From an uncultured Clostridia bacterium (lineage in GTDB: Bacteria; Bacillota; Clostridia; Oscillospirales; Acutalibacteraceae): 39,451 nucleotides of DNA. A program made the position numbers and the translations under genes. This document shows positions 8,928-16,644 of this stretch, in pieces. Below the pieces are notes generated by a model. The model was not told where the DNA came from. It made no database searches and saw only the letters and a program-made list of their open reading frames with translations. The first letter of the stretch is position 1, and each line of letters opens with the position of its first letter. The stretch is taken from the NCBI GenBank assembly GCA_937916195.1, contig CALFTO010000124.1, positions 1-39,451 on the forward strand, given 5' to 3'.

Positions 8928-10568
8928 TTAACCTTCAATTTCTTTTTTGAGAATTGTACGGACATTTTCAAGCTTTTCTGTTGCAAGTTCTTTTGTTTCG
9001 CCGCGCATTGAATAATAAACCTTAAGCTTTGGCTCTGTACCTGATGGACGGATTGCAATCCAGCTACCGTCTGTAAATGTGTATTTAAGCACATTTTCTT
9101 TTGGTAAATCATCGATACCCTTTGAGTAATCAAGAACATCTTTAATACTATCAAATAATGACTTACCGTTTTCACGCATATTTGTCATTATGCTCTGAAT
9201 TTTTTCGGCACCGTCTTTACCTTTAAGCACGAAAGTATCAAGCGCATCAAGATAATAACCGTATTTTGCATAGATTTCATTAAGTGCGTCAATTAAAGTT
9301 CTGCCGTTGTTCTTGTGATATGCCGCCATCTGACAAATGAGCATTGAAGAAACAACCGCATCCTTATCGCGAGCGTGAGTGCCCACAAGATAACCGTAGG
9401 ACTCTTCATAGCCGATTACAAACTCTTTATCGCCGTTAATCTCGTATCTGCCAATCTGGTCACCGATATATTTAAAGCCTGTGAGGGTGTCAACAATATT
9501 AAGTCCGTAACTTCTTGCAATATTTGCACCAAGTTCACTTGTAACGATAGTCTTTACAAGCGTTGATTTTGAGTTGAGCTCATTCTTTTTATTTGAAAGA
9601 ACAAAATCAACAAGCAACGCACCGATTTGATTGCCTGTTACGAGCACATATTCGCCGTTGTGAAGAACTGCAGTTCCCACACGGTCACAGTCGGGGTCTG
9701 TGCCGAGAACGATGTCTGCATTTTCAAGTTTTGCCTGCTCAATACCCAAAGTGAGAGCATCTTTTTCTTCGGGATTGGGTGAACGAACTGTGCTGAAATT
9801 ACCGTCGGGTAATTCCTGTGATTTTACTATTGAAACGTTCATACCCTCAAGCACTTTTCTGACAGGAATATTACCTGTGCCGTGAAGTGCGGTATAAACG
9901 ATTTTAAGGTCGGATTTTTCTTCGTAAATTGACTGTTTTTTAACTTCTGTCAAGAAATCAGCAAGAACTTCTTCACCGATTACAACGATTTCGCCGGTTT
10001 TAACGCCCTCGTCGAAAGTCATAACCTCAACAGATTTTAAATCGGTTACCGCATTTACAAAGCCGATTACCTGACTTGCGAATTGGGGAACTAACTGACA
10101 ACCCTTTTCGTCATAGATTTTATAGCCGTTATATTCCTTGGGATTATGGCTTGCGGTGAGTACAATACCGCCGTTACAACCAAGGTGCTTTGCAGTGAAT
10201 GAAAGCACGGGAGTGGGCATAAGTGTGTCATATATGTAAACCTTTATTCCGTTAGCGGCAAGCACTCCTGCTGCAACTTGAGAAAAATATTTTGAGTTGT
10301 TTCGTGAATCGTAGGCAATAGCCACACTTATGTTACCGTCAAAACGGCTCTTTAAATAATCAGCATAGCCCTTTGTTGCCTTTGCGATTGTATATCTGTT
10401 CATTCGATTAGGACCTGCACCCATAATTCCGCGAAGTCCGCCTGTGCCGAATTCAAGTTCTTTATAAAATCTGTCTTCAATATCCTTTTCGTCGGTGATT
10501 GCAAGAAGCTCTGCTTTAGTTTCTTCATCAAAAGAACACCAAAGGTCAAATTTTTCTTTAATTGTCAT
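8928..10568 (-). CDS. Phosphohexomutase (phosphoglucomutase/phosphomannomutase)
   Basis: 546 residues, the full four-domain alpha-D-phosphohexomutase. The active phosphoserine loop is TASHNPKEYNGYK (Ser140), the Mg loop GTDPDCDRVG (DPDCDR 291-296), the sugar-binding loop GYEESYG (386-392), and the phosphate-binding loop RPSGTEPK near residue 510. It interconverts the 1- and 6-phosphates of glucose or mannose. The closest overall layout is the Firmicutes PgcA type; whether glucose or mannose is preferred cannot be told. It is first in an operon with the Nfu protein and GH38 mannosidase. The start has AGAGG about 9 nt upstream. Confidence 0.92.
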   Translation of the reverse strand: MTIKEKFDLWCSFDEETKAELLAITDEKDIEDRFYKELEFGTGGLRGIMGAGPNRMNRYTIAKATKGYADYLKSRFDGNISVAIAYDSRNNSKYFSQVAAGVLAANGIKVYIYDTLMPTPVLSFTAKHLGCNGGIVLTASHNPKEYNGYKIYDEKGCQLVPQFASQVIGFVNAVTDLKSVEVMTFDEGVKTGEIVVIGEEVLADFLTEVKKQSIYEEKSDLKIVYTALHGTGNIPVRKVLEGMNVSIVKSQELPDGNFSTVRSPNPEEKDALTLGIEQAKLENADIVLGTDPDCDRVGTAVLHNGEYVLVTGNQIGALLVDFVLSNKKNELNSKSTLVKTIVTSELGANIARSYGLNIVDTLTGFKYIGDQIGRYEINGDKEFVIGYEESYGYLVGTHARDKDAVVSSMLICQMAAYHKNNGRTLIDALNEIYAKYGYYLDALDTFVLKGKDGAEKIQSIMTNMRENGKSLFDSIKDVLDYSKGIDDLPKENVLKYTFTDGSWIAIRPSGTEPKLKVYYSMRGETKELATEKLENVRTILKKEIEG

Positions 10569-10606
10569 ATTAAACTACCTCTTTTCAGGCATATTTTCAT
10601 ACCATA

Positions 10607-10635
10607 ATATTACAACAAAATAATATAAAATACAA
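10607..10635 (-). promoter_or_regulatory. Promoter of the mutase-mannosidase operon
   Basis: On the minus strand, TTGTAT (10635-10630), a 17-nt spacer and TAATAT (10612-10607) lie 39 bp ahead of the mutase start. The A+T-rich setting weakens the inference. Confidence 0.4.
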
Positions 10636-10666
10636 GTTGTGAAAGAAAAATTCAACCATCAAATTA

Positions 10667-10695
10667 TTGAAAACTCGACACATATATGTTAACAT
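10667..10695 (+). promoter_or_regulatory. Promoter of the exported protein gene
   Basis: TTGAAA (10667-10672), a 17-nt spacer and TAACAT (10690-10695), about 30 bp ahead of the GTG start at 10726. Confidence 0.45.
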
Positions 10696-10725
10696 AACAT
10701 TGAAAATATCATTGGAGGGTTGAAA

Positions 10726-11448
10726 GTGAATAAAATATTGAGTTTAATCATAGCTTTTGTTTTGATTTTTGGTATGAATATATCAGCATTTGCCTCACCT
10801 ACGCCTTTTGTTACCAACCCATTAACCGACGAAGAACAGACAAGTTTTATTGAAAATATGCCCATAAAAAAGATTGATAATATAGATTGGACTAATCCCA
10901 TACATTTTTTTGATGTTAATGAAGACGAAATGATACTTGTGCTATTCAGTCGTGCTGATGACTATGCTGTATGCGTTTATAATTCAGATTTTGAGTTCCA
11001 ATATGGTTTTTTGTTTGATGCCTATGGTACGGTTGCTTGTGAATGGTCGGGCAACGACATAATGGTTTATTTTGTGCGTGGTGATATTTATGCAAAATTA
11101 GACCAAAACGGACAATGGACGGAGATAAATGAAGTTCCGTATTCTTATGAAAATGATAAGTTGAAAAATAGTAATTTGTATGGTAAAAGAGAAATAATAG
11201 TTAATGACACAACATATAAAATTCAAAACGATATGGGAATATTGAATTATGTTCAAAGCGCTGACCGTTATTCTCAACTTATAAAAATTGATAAAAACGA
11301 TAATGCAACTATTTTGTATGATGTTAGTACTGAACAAGCTATAAGAACTATAATGTTTTTGACTTTCTTTATAGGGTTCGTATCAACAGTGTTTTATAAG
11401 ATATTAAAACCGATTATAGATGATGCAAAAAAGAAAAAGAATAAATAG
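10726..11448 (+). CDS. Secreted, C-terminally membrane-anchored protein of unknown function
   Basis: 240 residues from the GTG at 10726, chosen because GGAGG (10714-10718) is 7 nt upstream; a TTG at 10720 touches the ribosome site. A clear signal peptide comes first (MNKILSLIIAFVLIFG, then a likely cut after AFA at residue 23). An acidic, aromatic-rich ectodomain follows (about 24-205) with strand-like stretches such as VCVYNSDFEFQYGFLFDAYG, reminiscent of a small beta-propeller, then one membrane helix (IMFLTFFIGFVSTVFY) and a Lys-rich cytoplasmic tail. I do not recognise the family. It is monocistronic, with its own promoter and terminator, and more A+T-rich than the flanking metabolic genes. 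Confidence 0.7.
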   Translation: MNKILSLIIAFVLIFGMNISAFASPTPFVTNPLTDEEQTSFIENMPIKKIDNIDWTNPIHFFDVNEDEMILVLFSRADDYAVCVYNSDFEFQYGFLFDAYGTVACEWSGNDIMVYFVRGDIYAKLDQNGQWTEINEVPYSYENDKLKNSNLYGKREIIVNDTTYKIQNDMGILNYVQSADRYSQLIKIDKNDNATILYDVSTEQAIRTIMFLTFFIGFVSTVFYKILKPIIDDAKKKKNK

Positions 11449-11454
11449 CACAAG

Positions 11455-11484
11455 CCCGTCCTCAATATGAGGGCGGGTAGTTTT
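11455..11484 (+). terminator. Terminator of the exported protein gene
   Basis: A 10-bp stem (11455-11464 with 11468-11477, one G-U pair) is followed by TAGTTTT, 7 nt after the stop codon. Confidence 0.75.
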
Positions 11485-11493
11485 ATATAAAAG

Positions 11494-11581
11494 CGGACAG
11501 ACAAGGATGTCTGTCCCTACGCGATATTAGGGAATGATGCTCACATCGTCCCCTACATTTTGCACTTTGCGTTTTGCATTT
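11494..11581. repeat. Palindromic intergenic repeat unit with A-rich tail
   Basis: A perfect 9-bp hairpin, GGACAGACA (11495-11503) with TGTCTGTCC (11508-11516), is followed by an imperfect one, GGGAATGATG (11530-11539) with CATCGTCCC (11544-11552), and then a tail (11556-11581) that reads on the minus strand as GCAAAACGCAAAGTGCAAAA. Versions of the tail recur at 16500-16532 and 29088-29113. The unit sits between a terminator and the end of the germination operon and is non-coding. It resembles REP-like interspersed elements. Confidence 0.55.
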
Positions 11582-12728
11582 ATAATTCTATAAACTCGTG
11601 ACCTATTCGGCGGATATTGATTTCACATTCGATTTCATAAATGCTGTTTTTCATTACCTCGTCAATTTTCTTCTCGTTTTTGCGGTAGAAATCTTGCTCA
11701 CAGATATAGAGAAGTCGTGCAAGCCCAGACACATCACTTTCGTAACGGTTATGCAGGGTTGAAATGACATTTTTAACTTGCTTTTCAACATATTCTTCAC
11801 CGCGTTTTTTGAATTCTTCAATATCCGAATTTTTCATTAAAGACGATACTCCTCCGCTGATTTCAGAAATATCCGCGTTCATAGTCACCATAATTTTAAA
11901 GGTTGGCTTGCCGTTACGTAGACTTACGGTTCTTTTTGTTTTACTTTTCACCACATTCAGCGAAATTCGGGTGTTATCCTCCATTGAATATGAAAGAGCA
12001 GTATTATAAACCTCGTTGTTGATGATATTGAGATAAATTGTATCGTCCTTTGAGATTTTCTCACGATATTTTGTATTACTGAAAACTGCCGTTCCGCTGA
12101 TTTCAACATTTTTCTCCCCGTTTTGCTCTTTTACCGATAATAACGGCATTGCAAAATCCTTTGACGCAGAGTTATATCTGCTAATCAGTTCATAAAGCGA
12201 GGTGGCAAAAATCCGCGCATCGTATTCATAAGAATCAATACTGTTTTTTAGGTTTCGTGCACTTACATATTCATTACCGTTTTTAGTCTGTAAGATTTCA
12301 GCGGCAGTTTTTTCAGCGGCGGCAACATAAACTGACGAGCTGTTTTCAACATCGCGAACAAAAAAGTCAATTACATTGTCCATATTTTCTTCTGTTATGC
12401 TTTTACCGAGAATTATTATTCTGTTCTGCGAATAAAGTGGGGTTTTACCCTCGCTTTCGGTAACAGTTTTAATGGCAGTATAAATTGAGTCACCTTTTAC
12501 CGTGTAAACCTGCAAGGGCGGTTGAGATGCACCGTCTGACGAAGCGGCGGCAGAAGAATTTGTGTCGATTGCCTGAAGTGTCACCTTATATGAATTATCC
12601 TTTTCAATGTCAATGCCAATCCCTTGAATTACAAGACGGTTGCGAATATCCTTTTTATAGATTTCTTCGTCGTTAAAAGCAAAAATCGCAAGAATAATTG
12701 CCAAAAGAATTATTGATGCTCGTCGCAC
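11580..12728 (-). CDS. Ger(x)C-family spore germination protein
   Basis: 382 residues matching the Ger(x)C (GerAC) family, the third subunit of germinant receptors in the spore inner membrane. Features are an N-terminal hydrophobic stretch (residues 3-17), an IQGIGIDIEKDNSYKVTLQ segment, 'LYSQNRIIILGKSITEEN' and a C-terminal alpha/beta domain. Unusually, the family lipobox Cys (typically in L-S/T-G-C-W-D) is absent: the hydrophobic segment runs into AFNDEEIYKKDI. The protein is therefore probably held by an uncleaved helix instead of a lipid. It overlaps the permease gene by 19 bp and is last in the operon. Confidence 0.9.
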   Translation of the reverse strand: MRRASIILLAIILAIFAFNDEEIYKKDIRNRLVIQGIGIDIEKDNSYKVTLQAIDTNSSAAASSDGASQPPLQVYTVKGDSIYTAIKTVTESEGKTPLYSQNRIIILGKSITEENMDNVIDFFVRDVENSSSVYVAAAEKTAAEILQTKNGNEYVSARNLKNSIDSYEYDARIFATSLYELISRYNSASKDFAMPLLSVKEQNGEKNVEISGTAVFSNTKYREKISKDDTIYLNIINNEVYNTALSYSMEDNTRISLNVVKSKTKRTVSLRNGKPTFKIMVTMNADISEISGGVSSLMKNSDIEEFKKRGEEYVEKQVKNVISTLHNRYESDVSGLARLLYICEQDFYRKNEKKIDEVMKNSIYEIECEINIRRIGHEFIEL

Positions 12729-13804
12729 TTTTTACCCCTCCCCTTTTTGCAGAAAATAAGAATAATCAAAGGAATTACGAACGCGGTTATGCCCGTTACA
12801 ATAATCTTTATTATTGAACTGTCAATTACGTTAAACCGCTGAATTCCACCTGCAATGATAAGGTTTACTATTATTGCAAGCACACCGATAAATACAAGAA
12901 TTTGTGTTGCTTTGAGCTTCGGAAATTCTTTTTTGAGAATATCTGCTTGCAACCAGATGAGAAGTGCGGCTTTGATAAAAGCACACATAATCCACACACC
13001 TGTAAAAATTGCGTCAAGGCGGTCAAACATTGCAAATTCTGCAAGACTTGCGAGGGTGTGAAAGGGGAAAAGCTGTGTGCCCGCGTAATTTCCCATAACC
13101 GTTGCGGCGAAGAAGAACATAATTGCCATAATGAGTGTTTGGGCAATCAGCCAGAAGAAAAATCCGTTTTTCACCTTACCGTTGACACGTGGAAGTGCAA
13201 TTGCAATTATAGCGTATTCCACAGTTTGCCCCACTGAATCAATTGCGGTTTTCACTACGGGCATAACTCCGTTATAGAACACAGGGGTTAAATTCAGCAA
13301 ATCTATTTTGCTCACCAACGCGGCAAGAATGAAAATTATTGCGGGTATTACAAGCACCGCAGAGAGCACTGAGCTTCTGCCCAAGGCTTCAAAGCCCAAA
13401 GCCGCACCGTAGCAACAGAAGATAATCACAAAAATCAGCATATAGTCAACATCGGTTTCGGGAAATACAACTGTGCCTGCAAAAAGGTCAAGGCGGGCAA
13501 TTGTCACAACTGTAAAATAGAAAAATGTGAGAATATAAACTATTGAAAGTCCCTTTGAAAGCTTTGTACTGCGTTCACGTGCTAAATCGAGAACATTTTT
13601 GTCCCTATGCTTTTTATAAAGCAGATACACAGGCACCATTATGGCAATTCCTATTGTAATTCTGAAAACGGGCTGAACAAGCATATCTGAAAGCCGAATA
13701 TCCTTGGTGTATGACGAAACATAGGTCACCGTGGTTAACATTCGGCTTAAAAAAAGCATTACAAAAAACTGAAAAGCACTGATTTTTCCTATTGTCTTTT
13801 CCAT
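12710..13804 (-). CDS. GerAB-type spore germination permease
   Basis: 364 residues from the ATG at 13804, which has GGAGA 7 nt upstream; a slightly longer frame starts at 13825 inside the previous gene. It is a ten-helix APC-superfamily transporter of the endospore germination permease family: 'MEKTIGKISAFQFFVMLFLSRML' at the start, PVFRITIGIAI, YHLLF-like and LLIWLQADIL segments. In the receptor it forms the germinant-binding membrane subunit. It begins 1 nt after the GerAA-type stop codon, so translation is coupled. Confidence 0.9.
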   Translation of the reverse strand: MEKTIGKISAFQFFVMLFLSRMLTTVTYVSSYTKDIRLSDMLVQPVFRITIGIAIMVPVYLLYKKHRDKNVLDLARERSTKLSKGLSIVYILTFFYFTVVTIARLDLFAGTVVFPETDVDYMLIFVIIFCCYGAALGFEALGRSSVLSAVLVIPAIIFILAALVSKIDLLNLTPVFYNGVMPVVKTAIDSVGQTVEYAIIAIALPRVNGKVKNGFFFWLIAQTLIMAIMFFFAATVMGNYAGTQLFPFHTLASLAEFAMFDRLDAIFTGVWIMCAFIKAALLIWLQADILKKEFPKLKATQILVFIGVLAIIVNLIIAGGIQRFNVIDSSIIKIIVTGITAFVIPLIILIFCKKGRGKKCDEHQ

Positions 13805-13805
13805 T

Positions 13806-15314
13806 CTATTTCTCCAATTTATCAACTAACATATTCCGCTTTGCCATTTTTCGCCAATCGGAGCGAAGAATAAAGTCACGCCACGCACCCGCCTTGGTTG
13901 GTGATACGGGCGAAGTAAAGGGCACACCGTAAGGATTGATTGCCGCGGCATTTATAAGCACCACCGCAAAACCAAGCATAATACCGTAAATTCCCGAAAG
14001 ACCACCAATCACAATAAAGGCAAAACGAAGCACCGCAACGGGCTCGTAAAGTGTAGAAACGACAAAGGCACTCACGGCGGTAAGTCCTACAACAATGACC
14101 ATCGGGGCTGAAATTATGCCCGCGGTTACGGCGGATTCACCAATTACCAACGCACCGACAATTGAAATCGCGTGACCCACATTTTTTGGCATACGAAGCC
14201 CTGCCTCACGCACAATCTCATAAACAAGATGAATAAAAAGTGCTTCAATCATAATGGGCAAGGGCGTTCGGCTTTCTTGCCCCGTTATACCGAAAATCAT
14301 AGTTTCGGGAATAATCTCTTGGTGAAATGTGCAAATTGCCACATAAATCCCCGGTAAAAACACGCTGAACAAAAAGGAAATAATTTTGAGCACTCGAATA
14401 AATGTAGCATAATAAGGTCTTTTAAGATAATCGTCAAGTGAATGAAAATGCTCAATAAAAAGATATGGCACAATTATGGCGTTGGGTGTGCCGTCAACGA
14501 TTATGCAGATTTTACCCTCTGCCATTTTTGCGGTGAACACATCGGGGCGCTCGGTAAAACCCACTCCGCTGAAAAGGGACGGGTGCTTTGCATCAAGAAA
14601 AGATTGTAAATATCCTGAGCCGAGAACTGTATCAATTTCAGAGCTTTTAAGTCGTTCAATAACGTTTTGAAGCATTTTTTGATTGACACGGTCGGACATA
14701 TAGCACACGCAGGCGCGGGTTTTGGTGGTTGTGCCAACCTCAATAGTCTGTATTTTAAAAACAGGACTTCGCACGCGACGGCGAATCATTGTTATATTAT
14801 CCTTAAAGCTTTCAACAAAAGCCTCACGTGAGCCTCGCTCCTGCATTTCGGTGCTGGGCTCAAGAACTGCTCTTTTGGGAAAGCCCTGAACACCGAAAAG
14901 TACCGCGGAATGACAGCCCTCGGCGAACATTACAAGATTACCTGAAATAAGCTCGGCAACTGCTTTATCCATATCATTTGTAATTGATTTATCAATACTT
15001 GCAGATACTCTGTCAGCGGCGGCAAAAATTACTCGGTCCTCTTTATCTTCGCTGAAATCCGCATTGATTATAGGGTTCATAATCTGTTCGGTAATAAGCA
15101 AATTATTACACATTCCGTCAATCATAATAAAGACAAAATTCTTGTCACCTACGGTACAGTTGCGATATTTCACATCAAAGCTTTCGCCCAACTGTTCTTT
15201 GAAATAAGCAACATTTTTTTGCAGGGTTGTATCCACTCTTACAGTCTGTTTATTTTCATTTTTATTTTCAAATGTTATTTCTTCAATTTTTCGCTGAAAC
15301 CAATTATTTTTCAT
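13806..15314 (-). CDS. GerAA-type spore germination protein
   Basis: 502 residues from the ATG at 15314, with AGGTGAT upstream; the frame is open to 15335. A soluble N-terminal region (about 1-290) is followed by several membrane helices with the strongly conserved family block GITGQESRTPLPIMIEALFI and the NVGHAISIVGALVIGESAV segment, then INPYGVPFTSPVSP near the C-terminus. It is the largest subunit of the germinant receptor and is thought to form an oligomeric ion channel. First gene of the three-gene operon, divergent from the DUF421 gene 79 bp away. Expected forespore (sigma-G) expression; I could not assign a convincing sigma-G promoter in the short gap. Confidence 0.93.
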   Translation of the reverse strand: MKNNWFQRKIEEITFENKNENKQTVRVDTTLQKNVAYFKEQLGESFDVKYRNCTVGDKNFVFIMIDGMCNNLLITEQIMNPIINADFSEDKEDRVIFAAADRVSASIDKSITNDMDKAVAELISGNLVMFAEGCHSAVLFGVQGFPKRAVLEPSTEMQERGSREAFVESFKDNITMIRRRVRSPVFKIQTIEVGTTTKTRACVCYMSDRVNQKMLQNVIERLKSSEIDTVLGSGYLQSFLDAKHPSLFSGVGFTERPDVFTAKMAEGKICIIVDGTPNAIIVPYLFIEHFHSLDDYLKRPYYATFIRVLKIISFLFSVFLPGIYVAICTFHQEIIPETMIFGITGQESRTPLPIMIEALFIHLVYEIVREAGLRMPKNVGHAISIVGALVIGESAVTAGIISAPMVIVVGLTAVSAFVVSTLYEPVAVLRFAFIVIGGLSGIYGIMLGFAVVLINAAAINPYGVPFTSPVSPTKAGAWRDFILRSDWRKMAKRNMLVDKLEK

Positions 15315-15393
15315 AATATCACCTGATTTTAGCATTTACCTTTATTTACAGAATATTACTTTATTTTAGGGTAAACATAAAAACGGTGATTTT

Positions 15394-16068
15394 ATGTTTG
15401 TTACGCTTATCAGAACAGTTATTCTTTATATTGTTGCAATAACAAGTGTGAGAATTATGGGTAAAAGACAAATCGGAGAGCTTCAGCCCTCCGACCTTGT
15501 TATAACTCTGCTTATTTCACAGATTATTTCAATTCCCATACAGGATACGGATATTCCCCTTGTAAACACGCTTATTCCGATATTCTTGCTTGTGGGTTTT
15601 GAAATTCTGACATCTGTTTTCAATATGAAAAGTATTAAATTCCGTACATTTATGCAGGGAAACCCGATAATCATTATTAACGACGGTGTGCTTAATCAAA
15701 AACTACTCAAAGAATTACGATTTACCGTTGACGATTTACTTGAGGCACTAAGGCAAAAAGATGTATTTGATATCTCACAGGTGCAATATGCCATTGTGGA
15801 AACCAACGGACAAATCAGCGTTCTTTTGAAACCCGACCACGACACCGTTACCCGTCAGGATTTAAATCTCGAAGCTGAGCCTCAGGGATATAAATGCCCT
15901 GTAGTGATTGACGGTAAAATCATTGAGCAGGATTTTGCAGTTTGCAATATGACAACAAGCAAGGTGCAAAATATTGCCAAAAAAGAAAAAATGCAGATTA
16001 AAGATATTATGCTGATGACCGTTGATGCGGCGGGCAATCACACCATTATCAGAAAGGACAACCAATGA
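15394..16068 (+). CDS. DUF421 / YetF-family membrane protein
   Basis: 224 residues. Three N-terminal membrane helices contain the family signature RIMGKRQIGELQPSDLVITL, followed by a cytoplasmic alpha/beta portion (GNPIIIINDGVLNQKLLKELRFTVDDLLEALRQKDVFDISQVQYA, then LLKPD). DUF421 proteins are common in spore formers, where some relatives (2Duf) affect spore heat resistance; the biochemical role is unknown. It is preceded by GGTGAT and overlaps the next gene by 4 bp (ATGA). Divergence from the ger operon supports a role in sporulation or spore membranes (inference). Confidence 0.88.
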   Translation: MFVTLIRTVILYIVAITSVRIMGKRQIGELQPSDLVITLLISQIISIPIQDTDIPLVNTLIPIFLLVGFEILTSVFNMKSIKFRTFMQGNPIIIINDGVLNQKLLKELRFTVDDLLEALRQKDVFDISQVQYAIVETNGQISVLLKPDHDTVTRQDLNLEAEPQGYKCPVVIDGKIIEQDFAVCNMTTSKVQNIAKKEKMQIKDIMLMTVDAAGNHTIIRKDNQ

Positions 16069-16445
16069 AAAGAATTATAATTGCTGTGGGTGCAATTGCT
16101 ATGGCACTTGCCATTTCATTTATAGGATATTTTGCAGTTGACCGTGCCTGTAAAAAGCTTGAAAATCACCTTGAAAGCATCTGCAAGGTTGCACAAGATA
16201 ACGAAACTGCCGCAGCCGTTGAAATGTCAGACAACGCTGTTGTGCTTTGGGAGGATGTTCACGACCTTATTGAAAGCTTTATCCGTCACGAAGAAACCGA
16301 CAAGCTTGAAGAATTAATAAAAAGCCTACCCGTATATGCCCAACAGGACAATATGGATAGGCTTGAGCAACAAGCTGATTTGGCTATTGACGAATTGCAT
16401 CATTTAATTCGTAACGAAAGGCCATTGGTCAGTAATATATTTTAA
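16065..16445 (+). CDS. DUF4363-family protein
   Basis: 126 residues: one N-terminal membrane helix (about 3-25) followed by a helical, charged extracytoplasmic domain (DRACKKLENHLESICKVAQD ... DNMDRLEQQADLAIDELHHL). The layout and the 4-bp overlap with the DUF421 gene match the DUF4363 proteins that accompany DUF421 genes in Clostridia. Probably a partner of the membrane protein; no catalytic residues are visible. Confidence 0.82.
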   Translation: MKRIIIAVGAIAMALAISFIGYFAVDRACKKLENHLESICKVAQDNETAAAVEMSDNAVVLWEDVHDLIESFIRHEETDKLEELIKSLPVYAQQDNMDRLEQQADLAIDELHHLIRNERPLVSNIF

Positions 16446-16612
16446 TTTATCACTATTTCTTATATATTGCTCAACAAATTGGGGTTTGTCGGGATAAACG
16501 CAAAGTGCAAAACGCAAAATGCAAAGTGTCGGGTCTGCGACGCAATTATAATCGGCTCACTCTGACGAGGGTGGTAAGGGCGCATAATCAAATCATCTTA
16601 TATTTACAACAT
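16446..16612. repeat. Non-coding spacer carrying the A-rich dispersed repeat
   Basis: No gene is apparent. Positions 16500-16532 contain a GCAAAGTGCAAAACGCAAAA-type run, related to the tail at 11556-11581 and to a decayed copy near 29088-29113. Flanking G-rich stretches (TGTCGGGTCTGCGACGC) may be part of the same interspersed element. Confidence 0.5.
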
Positions 16613-16644
16613 AAAAACTGCCGATTGTTTTATAACCGACAGTT
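16611..16644 (-). terminator. Terminator of the ROK-sialidase operon
   Basis: Read on the minus strand, an 11-bp stem (16644-16634 with 16626-16616, two G-U pairs) has a 7-nt loop and is followed by TTTTTAT. The wobble pairs are mismatches on the plus strand, so it works mainly for minus-strand transcripts. It overlaps the sialidase stop codon. Confidence 0.78.

Noticed and set aside
16500..16532. Short tandem-like A-rich run considered as a CRISPR remnant
   Set aside because: Units are 7-10 nt without spacers, and there are no cas genes.
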